A DNA stretch of 64,000 bases from Pseudomonas brassicacearum (GTDB lineage Bacteria > Pseudomonadota > Gammaproteobacteria > Pseudomonadales > Pseudomonadaceae). The position numbers and the translations under genes were made by a program. The stretch is taken from NCBI RefSeq assembly GCF_009601685.2, contig NZ_CP045701.2:558001-622000 (forward strand), read 5' to 3'. Below are positions 49,070-58,975 of the stretch, piece by piece (the first letter of the stretch is position 1; each line of letters begins with the position of its first letter). A model generated the notes under the pieces. That model made no database searches. It had not been told where the DNA came from and saw only the letters and a program-made list of their open reading frames with translations.

Positions 49070-50554
49070 ATGAGTGTTAGTAATCCCACCCTGATCACTT
49101 TCGTGATCTATATCGCTGTAATGGTCCTGATCGGCCTGATGGCTTATCGCTCCACCAACAACCTTTCCGATTACATCCTGGGCGGCCGCAGCCTGGGCAG
49201 CGTGGTAACCGCATTGTCCGCCGGTGCCTCCGACATGAGTGGCTGGCTGTTGATGGGCTTGCCCGGTGCTATCTACATGTCCGGCCTGTCGGAAGGCTGG
49301 ATCGCCATCGGCCTGATCATCGGTGCCTACCTGAACTGGCTGTTCGTGGCCGGTCGCCTGCGGGTACAGACCGAGCACAACGGTGATGCGCTGACACTGC
49401 CGGACTACTTCTCCAGCCGTTTCGAAGACAAGAGCGGCCTGCTGCGGATCATCTCTGCGGTGGTGATCCTGGTGTTCTTCACCATCTACTGTGCCTCCGG
49501 CATCGTGGCCGGTGCCCGTCTGTTTGAAAGCACCTTCGGCATGTCCTACGAGACAGCACTGTGGGCCGGTGCGGCGGCAACCATTGCCTACACCTTCATC
49601 GGTGGCTTCCTGGCCGTGAGCTGGACCGACACCGTACAAGCGACCCTGATGATCTTCGCGCTGATCCTTACGCCGATCATCGTGCTGCTGGCTACTGGCG
49701 GCGTGGATACCACGTTCCTGGCCATCGAAGCGAAAGATCCTACCGCTTTCGACATGCTGAAAAACACCACCTTCATCGGCGTGATCTCGCTGATGGGTTG
49801 GGGCCTGGGCTACTTCGGCCAGCCGCACATCCTGGCGCGCTTCATGGCGGCTGATTCGGTCAAGTCGATCGCCAAGGCGCGTCGCATCTCCATGGCCTGG
49901 ATGATCCTCTGCCTGGGCGGCACCGTGGCCGTGGGCTTCTTCGGTATCGCGTACTTCTCGGCACACCCTGAGGTGGCCGGTCCCGTGACCGAGAACCCTG
50001 AGCGGGTGTTCATCGAGCTGGCGAAGATCCTGTTCAATCCATGGGTTGCCGGTGTGTTGCTGTCGGCCATCCTGGCGGCGGTCATGAGTACCTTGAGCTG
50101 CCAGTTGCTGGTGTGCTCCAGTTCCCTGACCGAAGACTTCTACAAGACCTTCCTGCGCAAGGGCGCTTCCCAGTTGGAACTGGTCTGGGTCGGCCGCGCC
50201 ATGGTGCTGCTGGTGGCCTTGGTCGCCATTGCCCTGGCCGCTAACCCGGAAAACCGTGTACTGGGTCTGGTGAGCTACGCTTGGGCCGGTTTCGGTGCCG
50301 CCTTCGGCCCTGTTGTCCTGATCTCCGTGATCTGGAAGAACATGACCCGCAATGGCGCGCTCGCCGGCATCCTGGTGGGTGCAATCACCGTGATCGTCTG
50401 GAAGCATTTCGCGTTGCTGGGCCTGTACGAAATCATCCCTGGCTTCATCTTCGCCAGCCTGGCCATCTACATTGTCAGCAAGATGGGCTCGCCTACCGCG
50501 GGCATGCTGCAGCGTTTCGACGCGGCGGAAAAAGATTTTCGTCTGAACCAGTAA
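49070..50554 (+). CDS. putP: Sodium/proline symporter PutP
   Basis: 494-residue sodium:solute symporter with about 13 transmembrane helices. Early motifs are SDYILGGRSLGSVVTALSAGASDMSGWLL (sodium and proline site region), with PLTL-like and GYFGQPHILARFMA segments later. It imports proline with Na+ for catabolism by PutA. It ends 43 nt before a strong terminator. Start: ATG at 49070 with weak upstream pairing. Confidence 0.95.
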   Translation: MSVSNPTLITFVIYIAVMVLIGLMAYRSTNNLSDYILGGRSLGSVVTALSAGASDMSGWLLMGLPGAIYMSGLSEGWIAIGLIIGAYLNWLFVAGRLRVQTEHNGDALTLPDYFSSRFEDKSGLLRIISAVVILVFFTIYCASGIVAGARLFESTFGMSYETALWAGAAATIAYTFIGGFLAVSWTDTVQATLMIFALILTPIIVLLATGGVDTTFLAIEAKDPTAFDMLKNTTFIGVISLMGWGLGYFGQPHILARFMAADSVKSIAKARRISMAWMILCLGGTVAVGFFGIAYFSAHPEVAGPVTENPERVFIELAKILFNPWVAGVLLSAILAAVMSTLSCQLLVCSSSLTEDFYKTFLRKGASQLELVWVGRAMVLLVALVAIALAANPENRVLGLVSYAWAGFGAAFGPVVLISVIWKNMTRNGALAGILVGAITVIVWKHFALLGLYEIIPGFIFASLAIYIVSKMGSPTAGMLQRFDAAEKDFRLNQ

Positions 50555-50597
50555 GGTCTTCAGCGCGGCCTCGATGGCTCGCAGGAGGGTTTGCATG

Positions 50598-50635
50598 AAA
50601 AACGGCCCGTCTCTAGTGGAGGCGGGCCGTTTTTT
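50598..50635. terminator. Bidirectional rho-independent terminator after putP
   Basis: AAAAACGGCCCG...CGGGCCGTTTTTT: a 10-12 bp GC stem flanked by A and T runs on both sides. It serves putP on the plus strand and the convergent DUF2165 gene on the minus strand. Confidence 0.9.
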
Positions 50636-50643
50636 CATGGGTG

Positions 50644-51138
50644 TCAGTCCGGGTTGGCGTCAGGCTGGTTTAGAAAGATCAGCACGCCCAAAATCGCCAT
50701 GTAGAACCTGAACGCAGCGTCCTGGCCATTCCAGATTTCTGATTGCCACATCAGGAACCACTCGCCACCGATGACCATGAAACCAAAGAACCAGACGAAG
50801 AAACCCACCGTCAAGCCGGTAACGGCCCATCCCTTGGCGCGGGCGAACACCGGGGCCTCGGCCTGGCGTGCCTGCCACAGTTTCAATGCTCCGTAGCCCA
50901 AAAGCCCCGCCGTCAGCGCTTCGCCGAAAATGATCAGCCAATAGGCTCCGTGCCACATCCAGGGTTGATCGATGGCGCGATACCGGGCGGCATTGTCGGG
51001 AAAGGTGGTATCCATACTCAATACGTGATGGACGAAATTGAAATTGGAGCTGTAGTCCGTGACGTTGTTGAACACGGTCAGGAAGGCGAATGCGGCGAGC
51101 GCCAGGGTCATTGCGATTTTTGCGTAACGTGTCGTCAT
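50644..51138 (-). CDS. DUF2165-family small membrane protein
   Basis: 164 residues with about four transmembrane segments (around residues 8-26, 66-88, 104-124, 142-158) and the conserved YSSNFNFVHHVLSMD region between the first two. DUF2165 proteins are predicted small integral membrane proteins of unknown function. Monocistronic; convergent with putP. Confidence 0.82.
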   Translation of the reverse strand: MTTRYAKIAMTLALAAFAFLTVFNNVTDYSSNFNFVHHVLSMDTTFPDNAARYRAIDQPWMWHGAYWLIIFGEALTAGLLGYGALKLWQARQAEAPVFARAKGWAVTGLTVGFFVWFFGFMVIGGEWFLMWQSEIWNGQDAAFRFYMAILGVLIFLNQPDANPD

Positions 51139-51405
51139 GCCGTGCGTCCTTTGCTTTTTTGCGACCAGAGCACGTTATCACGCACGCCAAAGCCCAGAAA
51201 TCGGCAACGTTGCAGGAAATGGCTGATTCGTTTGTAGGGCGGTTGCGGTTGGCCGCGATGCCTCGAATGTCTATCGGAAAATGCATCAGGTTCTGCGGCT
51301 TTTAGCTTCTTGGCTGTAGGGGAAATCTGTTTTTCCTGACCGCCAATCCATTCACCCTATCGCTCGTGCAGAATCGCCCGCCTCCATTTCGCAGAGGCAC
51401 ATTGG

Positions 51406-53463
51406 ATGTTCCCGCCTGCCAACCAACCTCGTTTCACGCTAACGCTCGACAGCGGGCCGAATGAACTCAAGGTGCTTGAGTTCAAGGGCAAGGAAGCCAT
51501 CAGCCAGCCCTATCGCTTCGACCTGGAACTGGTCAGCGAGCGGTCTGACCTGGCGCTGGAAGAGCTCCTTCATCACCAGGCATTTCTGAGGTTCGATGAT
51601 TTGGGCGGTGGCATACACGGTCAGGTCTATAGCGTGGCCCAGGGGGATTCGGGCAAGCGCCTGACCCGTTATCAGATCAGCCTGATGCCCCGCCTGGCCT
51701 ACTTGCGCCATCGCATCAACCAACGGATTTTCCAGCACCTGAGCGTGCCCGATATCGTCGCCAGGGTGTTGAAGGAACACGGGATCCTGGCGGATGCCTG
51801 TCACTTCACGCTTGGTGGGCAATACCCCGAGCGCGAGTATTGCGTGCAGTATGGCGAAAGCGACCTGGCGTTCATCGAGCGGATCTGCGCCGAAGTCGGC
51901 ATCCATTATCACTTCAGGCACCTCCCGGATAGCCATCTGCTGGTGTTCGGTGACGACCAGACGGTGTTTCCCCGCCTGCCCGAATCAACGCTGTACCTGC
52001 CGGGCAGCGGCATGGCCGCCGCCGAGCCGGCCATCAAGCGCCTGGCGGTGCGGCTCCAGACCCGTACCACTGCGGTGACGCTGCGTGATTACGACTTCCG
52101 CAAGCCCGGTCTGTTACTGCAAACCCACCTCGACAATCGGCAGCGCCCTGTGCTCGAGGACTATCACTACCCCGGCGGTTTCTCTGCCCGTGACGACGGC
52201 AAGCATCTGACCCGACGTGCCCTTGAGCGCCATGGCGCCGACCACTGCGTGGCAGAAGGCGGCAGCGATGAAAGTGCCTTCGTCAGCGGGCACTTCATGT
52301 GCATCAAGGATCATCCCCGGGAACCGTGGAATGATCTCTGGCTCCTGACGCAGATCGACCATCATGGCCGTCAACCGCAGGTGCTGGAAGAAACAGCCGC
52401 TGTCGGCCCGGATGAATTCCAGGGCTACAAAAATACCTTTCTCGCCACGCCATGGGACGTGTTCTTTCGGCCGCCGCTGCATCACGAAAAGCCCCGCGCC
52501 CACGGCTATCAGTCGGCGGTAGTGACCGGGCCGGTCGACAGCGAAATCCACTGCGATGAGTTCGGACGGGTCAAGGTGCAATTGGTCTGGGATCGCGACG
52601 GTCAGTGCGATGAGCACTCCAGCTGCTGGCTGCGCGTGGCCTCCGGTTGGGCCCACGATCACTATGGCGCAGTGATGATCCCCCGGGTCGGGATGGAAGT
52701 CCTGGTGGGGTTCATCGATGGCGACGTGGACAAACCGTTGGTCGTCGGGTGCCTGCCCAATGGCGCCAACCCGGTGCCGCTGGACCTTCCGGCGGACAAG
52801 ACCCGCAGCGTGTTGCGCAGCCAGAGCAGCCCCGGCGGGGGAGGTTACAACGAATTGCGCATCGAGGATCGCAAGGGTGCCGAGGAGATCTACCTGCGGG
52901 CCCAGCGCAACTGGACCCAGCATGTGCTTCACGACCAGCGGGTGCAGGTCGATCACGAGCGCAGCATCGTTGTCGCCGGTACGGCACGGCACGAGCTCAA
53001 GGCCGATGAGCAGCGCCTTACCCATGGTGGGCGCCGGGCAGAAGTGCGGCAGGACGATCATCTGCTGGTGAGCGGCGAGCGGCATATTCGTGTCACCAGC
53101 CAGGTACTGAGCGCCAGCCAGCACTTTCATGTCAGCGCCGGCCAGCAAGTGGTATTGGACGGGGGCGCCAGCGTCACGCTTCAGGCCGGCGGCCATTGGA
53201 TCAACATCGGCGCCGGCGGGATCTCCAGCAGTGTACCCATTGAAGTCGGTGGGGCGCCGATGGCAGTCATGAGGGCGGCATCCGGCGCGCCAGACAGCGC
53301 CGAGAAGCTGGTCGCTGCGGCGGCGCCTGCGCTTTCCCTTGCGCAAATCCTCAGTTTCCAAGGCTCGGCGCCGTTCTGCGAGGAGTGTGAGCGTTGCAGA
53401 AACGGTGCCTGCACAGTGCCGCCGGTCTTGCACAAGCCTGTCGATGTCCGGGGGCGTCCATGA
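51406..53463 (+). CDS. vgrG: Type VI secretion tip protein VgrG with a cysteine-rich tail
   Basis: 685-residue spike protein: gp27-like base (residues ~1-370), gp5 OB-fold region (~380-460, HCDEFGRVKVQLVWDRDGQ), and a beta-helical needle (~460-620). The C-terminal tail FCEECERCRNGACTV has Cys658, Cys661, Cys664 and Cys669, an unusual pattern that could hold a metal or interact with cargo. It trimerises and is fired from the T6SS tube. No other T6SS structural gene is in the window, so it is an orphan vgrG island. It overlaps the next gene by ATGA. Confidence 0.92.
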   Translation: MFPPANQPRFTLTLDSGPNELKVLEFKGKEAISQPYRFDLELVSERSDLALEELLHHQAFLRFDDLGGGIHGQVYSVAQGDSGKRLTRYQISLMPRLAYLRHRINQRIFQHLSVPDIVARVLKEHGILADACHFTLGGQYPEREYCVQYGESDLAFIERICAEVGIHYHFRHLPDSHLLVFGDDQTVFPRLPESTLYLPGSGMAAAEPAIKRLAVRLQTRTTAVTLRDYDFRKPGLLLQTHLDNRQRPVLEDYHYPGGFSARDDGKHLTRRALERHGADHCVAEGGSDESAFVSGHFMCIKDHPREPWNDLWLLTQIDHHGRQPQVLEETAAVGPDEFQGYKNTFLATPWDVFFRPPLHHEKPRAHGYQSAVVTGPVDSEIHCDEFGRVKVQLVWDRDGQCDEHSSCWLRVASGWAHDHYGAVMIPRVGMEVLVGFIDGDVDKPLVVGCLPNGANPVPLDLPADKTRSVLRSQSSPGGGGYNELRIEDRKGAEEIYLRAQRNWTQHVLHDQRVQVDHERSIVVAGTARHELKADEQRLTHGGRRAEVRQDDHLLVSGERHIRVTSQVLSASQHFHVSAGQQVVLDGGASVTLQAGGHWINIGAGGISSSVPIEVGGAPMAVMRAASGAPDSAEKLVAAAAPALSLAQILSFQGSAPFCEECERCRNGACTVPPVLHKPVDVRGRP

Positions 53464-54191
53464 GCAGCGACCAATCTCCTCGCGCCTGGCTTGAGGACCA
53501 CCCCTTGCAGGCCTCTGAGCAACTTTTCGCCATTTTCAGCAATGCCAGTAGCGCCGGGGCGTTGTCGGCCTGGAGGCGCTCTATGAACGCAGTCGCCAGC
53601 CCGATCTGGGCCGATACGTCGTACGCCGAGTGGGAAACGGTCATGCCCTATGCAGGGCTGGTCAGCGCAGACAGCGGGTTTCTTGATTGGATAGCCGCCA
53701 CCGACTCCCTCGATTGGGGTTGGCTGGCGGTTTCGTGTGTGAGCCAGCAAATCCTTGCCGAACACTTGCGAGGACTCACAAAGGTGCTGTTGCCCGATGG
53801 CAAGCCGGTCTTCCTGCGTTTTTGGGATGGGCGCTTCATGCGGCCGATTCTGCAATCTACGGAGGTAGACGCCGGGCAACTCTTGCCGGTCATCAAGCGA
53901 TGCCTGATCAACGGGCAATCCCTTGAGATCGGGGGAAATGCCCTGCGCCCGGCCCAGGCTTTCCCCTGGTGGCAAGTGCCCGTCGCACTGTTGGACGCAA
54001 TGGTCGAGGTTCCGACGGACTGTCTGCTGGACAACTTGCTCGCCTGGCTGGGTGAAGAGCATCCGTATTTGTTCGAACGGGTCGACGGCAGCGTCCTGCG
54101 GCGCAAGATTGCCCACTTTCTTGAGCGATCGGAGGCGGTTGAGGCGAAAAAGGCGCCATTGCAGGCGTATTTGATGCGTGAGCTGGGCTGA
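53460..54191 (+). CDS. DUF4123-domain T6SS effector chaperone
   Basis: 243-residue cytoplasmic adaptor. DUF4123 proteins (Tap-1/TEC) load a specific effector onto the neighbouring VgrG. Typical features are the N-terminal LFAIFSNASSAGAL, VSADSGFLDWI, and LLPDGKPVFLRFWDGRFM. It starts at the ATG overlapping the vgrG stop. Normally the effector gene follows; here rlmJ does, only 81 nt on, so the cargo gene is missing or elsewhere. Confidence 0.85.
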   Translation: MSSDQSPRAWLEDHPLQASEQLFAIFSNASSAGALSAWRRSMNAVASPIWADTSYAEWETVMPYAGLVSADSGFLDWIAATDSLDWGWLAVSCVSQQILAEHLRGLTKVLLPDGKPVFLRFWDGRFMRPILQSTEVDAGQLLPVIKRCLINGQSLEIGGNALRPAQAFPWWQVPVALLDAMVEVPTDCLLDNLLAWLGEEHPYLFERVDGSVLRRKIAHFLERSEAVEAKKAPLQAYLMRELG

Positions 54192-54272
54192 TGTTGGCGT
54201 GTCCGCCGGGCTGCGAACCCCTGACGTCCGACGCGCTTCAAGGTAAACTCGTCGCCCTTCGCAGGAGCCGCC

Positions 54273-55112
54273 ATGAACTATCGCCACGCCTTCCACGCCG
54301 GCAATCACGCCGATGTGTTCAAACACCTGACCTTGACCCGCCTCATCGCTTTGATGTCGCGCAAGGAGCAGCCCTTCGCCTACCTCGATACCCACGCGGG
54401 CATCGGGCTGTACGACCTGCAGGGTGACCAGGCCAACCGTACCGGTGAGTACCTGGAGGGCATTGCGCGGTTGTGGGGCGAGAGCGATCTGCCACCGTTG
54501 ACCGCCGATTACATGAAGGTGCTGCACGAAATGAACCCGGACGGGCAGTTGCGCTACTACCCGGGCTCGCCGGAACTGGCGCGGCGCCTGACCCGTTCGC
54601 AGGACCGTGTGCTGCTCAATGAAAAGCACCCTGAAGATGGCGTGTTGCTCAAGGACAACATGAAAGGCGACCGTCGCGTGGCGGTCCATCTGGGTGAGGG
54701 CTGGCATGTGCCGCGGGCGCTGCTGCCGGTGGCAGAGAAGCGTGCCCTGATGCTGATCGATCCGCCGTTCGAACAGCTGGACGAGATGCAGCGTTGCGCC
54801 GCCTCCCTCAAGGAAGCCATTGGCCGGATGCGACAGACGGTGGCGGCGATCTGGTACCCGGTAAAGGACCAGCGGATGTTGCGTCGCTTCTACCAGGATC
54901 TGGCCGGCACGGGCGCGCCGAAGCTGTTGCGGGTGGAGCTGCTGGTGCACCCATTGGCGACGCCCAACAGCCTGAACGGCTCCGGCCTGGCGATTGCCAA
55001 TCCGCCGTGGGGGCTGGAGGAGGAATTGCGTGAACTGCTGCCGTGGCTGTCGAAAAAGTTGGGACAGACCCAGGGTGGGTGGCAGATGGATTGGTTGATC
55101 GCTGAGAGCTGA
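54273..55112 (+). CDS. rlmJ: 23S rRNA (adenine(2030)-N6)-methyltransferase RlmJ
   Basis: 279-residue methyltransferase with the N-terminal MNYRHAFHAGNHADVFKH, SAM-binding YLDTHAGIGLYDL, and the catalytic motif LIDPPFEQ (DPPF/Y type). It methylates A2030 of 23S rRNA. GCAGGAG precedes the ATG. It is an old core gene, so the vgrG pair upstream is probably the inserted part. Confidence 0.93.
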   Translation: MNYRHAFHAGNHADVFKHLTLTRLIALMSRKEQPFAYLDTHAGIGLYDLQGDQANRTGEYLEGIARLWGESDLPPLTADYMKVLHEMNPDGQLRYYPGSPELARRLTRSQDRVLLNEKHPEDGVLLKDNMKGDRRVAVHLGEGWHVPRALLPVAEKRALMLIDPPFEQLDEMQRCAASLKEAIGRMRQTVAAIWYPVKDQRMLRRFYQDLAGTGAPKLLRVELLVHPLATPNSLNGSGLAIANPPWGLEEELRELLPWLSKKLGQTQGGWQMDWLIAES

Positions 55113-55135
55113 TGCGTCGATGGCGCCTGGAAGGT

Positions 55136-55296
55136 CGTCATCGCGAGCAAGCTCGGCTCCCACAGGGTTGTGGGGTGTACACAGAATTGTAGCTGCCACA
55201 AATCCCTGTGGGAGCCGAGCTTGCTCGCGATGACGGTGGTTCAGCTGCATTGCTGTTGAATGTGCCGCCGCCATCGCGGGCAAGCCTCGCTCCCAC
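55136..55296. repeat. REP cluster of three elements
   Basis: Two arms of about 32 nt (CGTCATCGCGAGCAAGCTCG... and its near-exact complement ending at 55236) flank a 37-nt spacer. A third copy (CCATCGCGGGCAAGCC...CCCAC) follows to 55296. It lies between the convergent rlmJ and msrA genes. Confidence 0.85.
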
Positions 55297-55333
55297 GAGC
55301 CCAGCTCCCACACTGGGACCGGGGGCTTGAAAG

Positions 55334-55981
55334 TCAGATCGGGCAGGTCACGCCCGTACCGCCAATCCCGCAATAGCCTTCAGGGTTTTTCGCCAGGTAC
55401 TGCTGGTGGTAGGTCTCGGCGAAGTAGAACGTCGGTGCTTCTTCGATTTCGGTCGTGATGGTGCCTTTGCCCGCCTTGGTCAACTCGGCCTGGAAGACTT
55501 CTTCGCTGTGTTTGGCCGCCGTCAGTTGAGCCGGGGTGGTGGCATAGATCACCGAACGGTACTGGGTGCCGATGTCATTCCCCTGGCGCATGCCCTGGGT
55601 CGGGTTGTGCAGTTCCCAGAACATTTTCAGAAGCTGCTCGTAGCTGACTTTTGCTGGCTCGTAGACCACCAGCACCACCTCGCTGTGGCCGGTGAGGCCC
55701 GAACAGACTTCTTCATACGTCGGGTTCGGCGTGAAGCCGCCGGCATAACCCACCGCCGTACTGACCACGCCTTCGCGCTGCCAGAATTTGCGTTCTGCGC
55801 CCCAGAAGCAGCCGAGGCCGAAGATTGCGAAATCCACGTCCATGGCAAACGGGCCCAGCAGTGGCGCGTCGAGGACGAAGTGTTTTTCCGGCACGGTCAT
55901 TGGCGTTTCACGGCCAGGCAGGGCTTGTTCTTGAGTAGGAAGCACGTTTTTGTTCACCAGAATTTCCGAGCGCAAGACCAT
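55334..55981 (-). CDS. msrA: Peptide methionine-S-sulfoxide reductase MsrA
   Basis: 215-residue MsrA with the catalytic Cys in GLGCFWGAE (about residue 57) and a resolving-type Cys in the C-terminal GVTCPI. It reduces methionine-S-sulfoxide in oxidatively damaged proteins using thioredoxin. Length and the N-terminal extension before the core are normal for Pseudomonas. Its place next to dipA and aceF matches the order in P. aeruginosa as I remember it. Confidence 0.93.
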   Translation of the reverse strand: MVLRSEILVNKNVLPTQEQALPGRETPMTVPEKHFVLDAPLLGPFAMDVDFAIFGLGCFWGAERKFWQREGVVSTAVGYAGGFTPNPTYEEVCSGLTGHSEVVLVVYEPAKVSYEQLLKMFWELHNPTQGMRQGNDIGTQYRSVIYATTPAQLTAAKHSEEVFQAELTKAGKGTITTEIEEAPTFYFAETYHQQYLAKNPEGYCGIGGTGVTCPI

Positions 55982-56099
55982 CATCAGTCCTCTCAGTCAG
56001 ATTGAGTTGAGCGAAATAGACCGTCAGTGTGCCCAATGCCGATTCGTTAAGAAAGCGACAACGGTGGCGAGGGGATGGACGTAGAGGTGGCTGCGACCG

Positions 56100-58793
56100 T
56101 CAGACCAGCGGTCCGCGGGGGTAGCGCTTGAGTTTTTCGACCAGATCGGCGCCGGGGATTGGTCGGTCGAACAGGTAGCCCTGGCCGACGTCGCAGCGAT
56201 GACGGCGCAGGAAGGCCAGTTGCTGGGCGGTCTCGATGCCTTCGGCCACGACCTTGAGTTTCAGGTTGTGGGCCATGGCGATCACTGCGGAGGTGATCTC
56301 CATGTCGTCCTGGTTGTCCGGGATTTCGTGGATGAAGCTGCGATCGATCTTGATGATGTCGATCGGGAATTTCTTCAGGTAACTCAGGGACGAATACCCG
56401 GTGCCGAAGTCGTCCATGGCCAAGGTCAGCCCCAGGCGCTTGAGCTGGTCGAGCTGCAAGTGGGTGTCTTCGGTGGCTTCCAGCAACAGGCCTTCGGTCA
56501 GCTCCAGTTCCAGCAGCCGGGCCGGCAGTTGCTCCTCCTTGAGAATGCTGGCGATGGAGGCGACCAGGTCCGGGTCGGAAAACTGCTTGGGCGACAGGTT
56601 GATCGCCACTTGCAGGTTACCCAGGCCGGCTGCGGTCAGTTGCTTGCTCATGCGGCAAGCCTGGCGAGCGATCCATTTGCCAATGGGGATGATCAGGCCG
56701 GTTTCTTCGGCCACGCTGATGAACTGGTCCGGGCGGATCATGCCCTTTTCCGGATGGTTCCAGCGCAGCAGCGCTTCCATGCCCAGCAGGCGGCCGCTGC
56801 GCAGGCACAGCTTGGGCTGGTAGAACACGTCCAGCTCGTTCTGGGTCAGGGCGCGGCGCAGGTTGTTTTCTACGAACAGCTTGTAGCTGGCCTCGGCATT
56901 CAGGGCCTCGGTGAACACCTGGACCTGGTGCTTGCCGTTGGCCTTGGCCTTGTGCAGGGCGAGACCGGCGTTGCGCATCAGGGTCTGTGGATCGCGACCG
57001 TGCAGCGGCGCGCAGGCCAGGCCCACGGAGCCGGTCACGCTGATCAACTGGTTATCGACGAACATGGGTTTGTCGAGGGTCATCAGCAACTGACTGGCGA
57101 TCTGCTGCCCGGCTTCCAGGCTCGTGTCGTCCAGCAGGACCGCGAATTCGTTACTGGCAAATCGCGCCAGGCTGCCGCTGGGGCTCAAGCTGTTGCGCAG
57201 GCGCCGGGCCAGGCTGATCAGCAGTTTGTCGCCGGTCTGGTGGCCGAGGCTGTCGTTGATGCGCTTGAAGTTGTCGATGTCCACCAGCAGCAGGCTGATG
57301 GGTGAGTCACTGTCCCGGGCGAAGCGTTCATCGAGGTTGCGAATGAACGCCGGACGGTTGCCCAGGTTGGTCAGGTTGTCGGTGTAGGCCAGGCGCTCGA
57401 TGCGCTGCTGGGCCAGCTTGGTCTGGGTGATGTCTTCGTAGATGCCGATGTAATGGGTCAGCTCGCGGTTATCGCCATAGACCTTGGAGATCGACAGCTG
57501 GCCCCAGTAGGGCTCCAGGTTCTTGCGCCGGCTCTTGAACTCACCCTGCCAGCTGTTGCTCTGGGCCAGCGCCGAGGGTGCGTCGAACAGCAGTTCGCTG
57601 AGGTTCTCCAGGGCCGGCAGTTCCGAGAGGCGTTGGCCGTGGACTTCCTCGGTGGTGTACTGGGTGATCGCGGTGAAGCTCGGGTTGACGTACTCCACCA
57701 CACCGTCGCAATTGACCAGCAGGAACGCGTTGGCGCTCTGCTCCACAGCGCGCTGGAACAAGTGCAGGGCGCTGGTGGCGGTACGTCGGTTGTGGTTGTT
57801 GATAACCTGGGCGAACTGGTCCGCCAGCTCGCCGGCAAAGGCGATTTCATCCGATTGCCAGGCGCGGGTGACGCCCACTTGCTCCAGGCACAGCACGCCC
57901 ACCACCTGGCCGTCGATACGCACGCTCGCGTCGAGAATGGCATTGACGTCACGGGCGCGCAGGCTCTCGGCCATTTCCCGGGTGCGCGGGTCGCGCATCG
58001 CATTGTGGGCGTCAATGGCGCGGCAGGTCTGCAACGCCTCCATGTAGTTGGGAAAGTCGTTGGCGTTGATCACCGCTGGCAGGAAATACTCCTGGGACGC
58101 GTGGTTGTAGGCGGAAATCGGCACCAGTTTGCCATCGTCCAGATTCCAGAGGCTGGCGCAGTCGATCTGGTAGATGTCGCAGGCGCTGCGGGTGATGAGT
58201 TCGGCCGCTTCGAGCAGGGAGTTGTTGGCACTGTAGCGTTGACGGGTCAGCAGCAGGATCAAGTCTTGTTGGGCGCGTACCCGGTCCAGGTGCTGGAGCT
58301 GTTCTTGCTGGGCGCGCTGGTTCAGTTCCAGGGCGATCTGCAGGCGTGAATTCTGGGTTTCCAGGTCCAGCGCGGGCACGGAGGGTTCGCCTTGCAGCAA
58401 ATGGTCCACCGCCAGCAGGTAACCGCGTAGCAGATGACGATTGTGTTGCTTATAGGCTTCACCCGTCTCCAGCACATTCATCGGGCCCTTGGTGGTGTGG
58501 AGCGTGTAGCGAATCTGGTAATGCGCGGCCTGGGCCAATTGTTGCTGGATGGCGTCGTGCAACTGATAGCGCGCTTCGGGCTCCATCAAGCTGGCGTAGG
58601 GCGCACTGACCAGCGAGCACAGTTCTACCGCCGGCAGACCGAAGTATCGCTCGCAGTTGGGGTCGAGGAACAACAGCGCCCAGCTTGCTTCATTCAGCCG
58701 TTCGAAACGCAGCATACCGAGCCGCGAGGGCACCGGTAACTGCGTCACTACCTCGGCCGCCATACGGCTGGCGGCATCGGGTTGGCTTTTCAT
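56100..58793 (-). CDS. dipA: DipA-like cyclic-di-GMP phosphodiesterase (GAF-PAS-GGDEF-EAL)
   Basis: 897 residues: an N-terminal PAS-like region, GAF (~180-330), PAS (~340-455), a degenerate GGDEF domain with ASNEF at 546-550, and an EAL domain with Glu673-Ala-Leu675, DDFGTGYSSLSYL and EGIET intact. The lost GGDEF motif means no cyclase activity is expected, while the EAL site looks able to hydrolyse c-di-GMP; P. aeruginosa DipA, a dispersal phosphodiesterase, also has ASNEF. Predicted soluble. Position beside msrA and near aceF supports orthology. Confidence 0.88.
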   Translation of the reverse strand: MKSQPDAASRMAAEVVTQLPVPSRLGMLRFERLNEASWALLFLDPNCERYFGLPAVELCSLVSAPYASLMEPEARYQLHDAIQQQLAQAAHYQIRYTLHTTKGPMNVLETGEAYKQHNRHLLRGYLLAVDHLLQGEPSVPALDLETQNSRLQIALELNQRAQQEQLQHLDRVRAQQDLILLLTRQRYSANNSLLEAAELITRSACDIYQIDCASLWNLDDGKLVPISAYNHASQEYFLPAVINANDFPNYMEALQTCRAIDAHNAMRDPRTREMAESLRARDVNAILDASVRIDGQVVGVLCLEQVGVTRAWQSDEIAFAGELADQFAQVINNHNRRTATSALHLFQRAVEQSANAFLLVNCDGVVEYVNPSFTAITQYTTEEVHGQRLSELPALENLSELLFDAPSALAQSNSWQGEFKSRRKNLEPYWGQLSISKVYGDNRELTHYIGIYEDITQTKLAQQRIERLAYTDNLTNLGNRPAFIRNLDERFARDSDSPISLLLVDIDNFKRINDSLGHQTGDKLLISLARRLRNSLSPSGSLARFASNEFAVLLDDTSLEAGQQIASQLLMTLDKPMFVDNQLISVTGSVGLACAPLHGRDPQTLMRNAGLALHKAKANGKHQVQVFTEALNAEASYKLFVENNLRRALTQNELDVFYQPKLCLRSGRLLGMEALLRWNHPEKGMIRPDQFISVAEETGLIIPIGKWIARQACRMSKQLTAAGLGNLQVAINLSPKQFSDPDLVASIASILKEEQLPARLLELELTEGLLLEATEDTHLQLDQLKRLGLTLAMDDFGTGYSSLSYLKKFPIDIIKIDRSFIHEIPDNQDDMEITSAVIAMAHNLKLKVVAEGIETAQQLAFLRRHRCDVGQGYLFDRPIPGADLVEKLKRYPRGPLV

Positions 58794-58975
58794 GGGGAAA
58801 CTCGCTTCGAAAATGCTGATCGCGCCGGGCTGACGCCCTCGTTATTACGGATTGGCGCAAGGTTGCATCATTGCGGCACTGGCTGACAAGAGAGATGAAG
58901 GCCAAGTGCTATAAACCTTTTATCGGCCGACGAGAGGATTTCTCCAGTCGCCGACCGATCAGAGGGCATGGAAGG

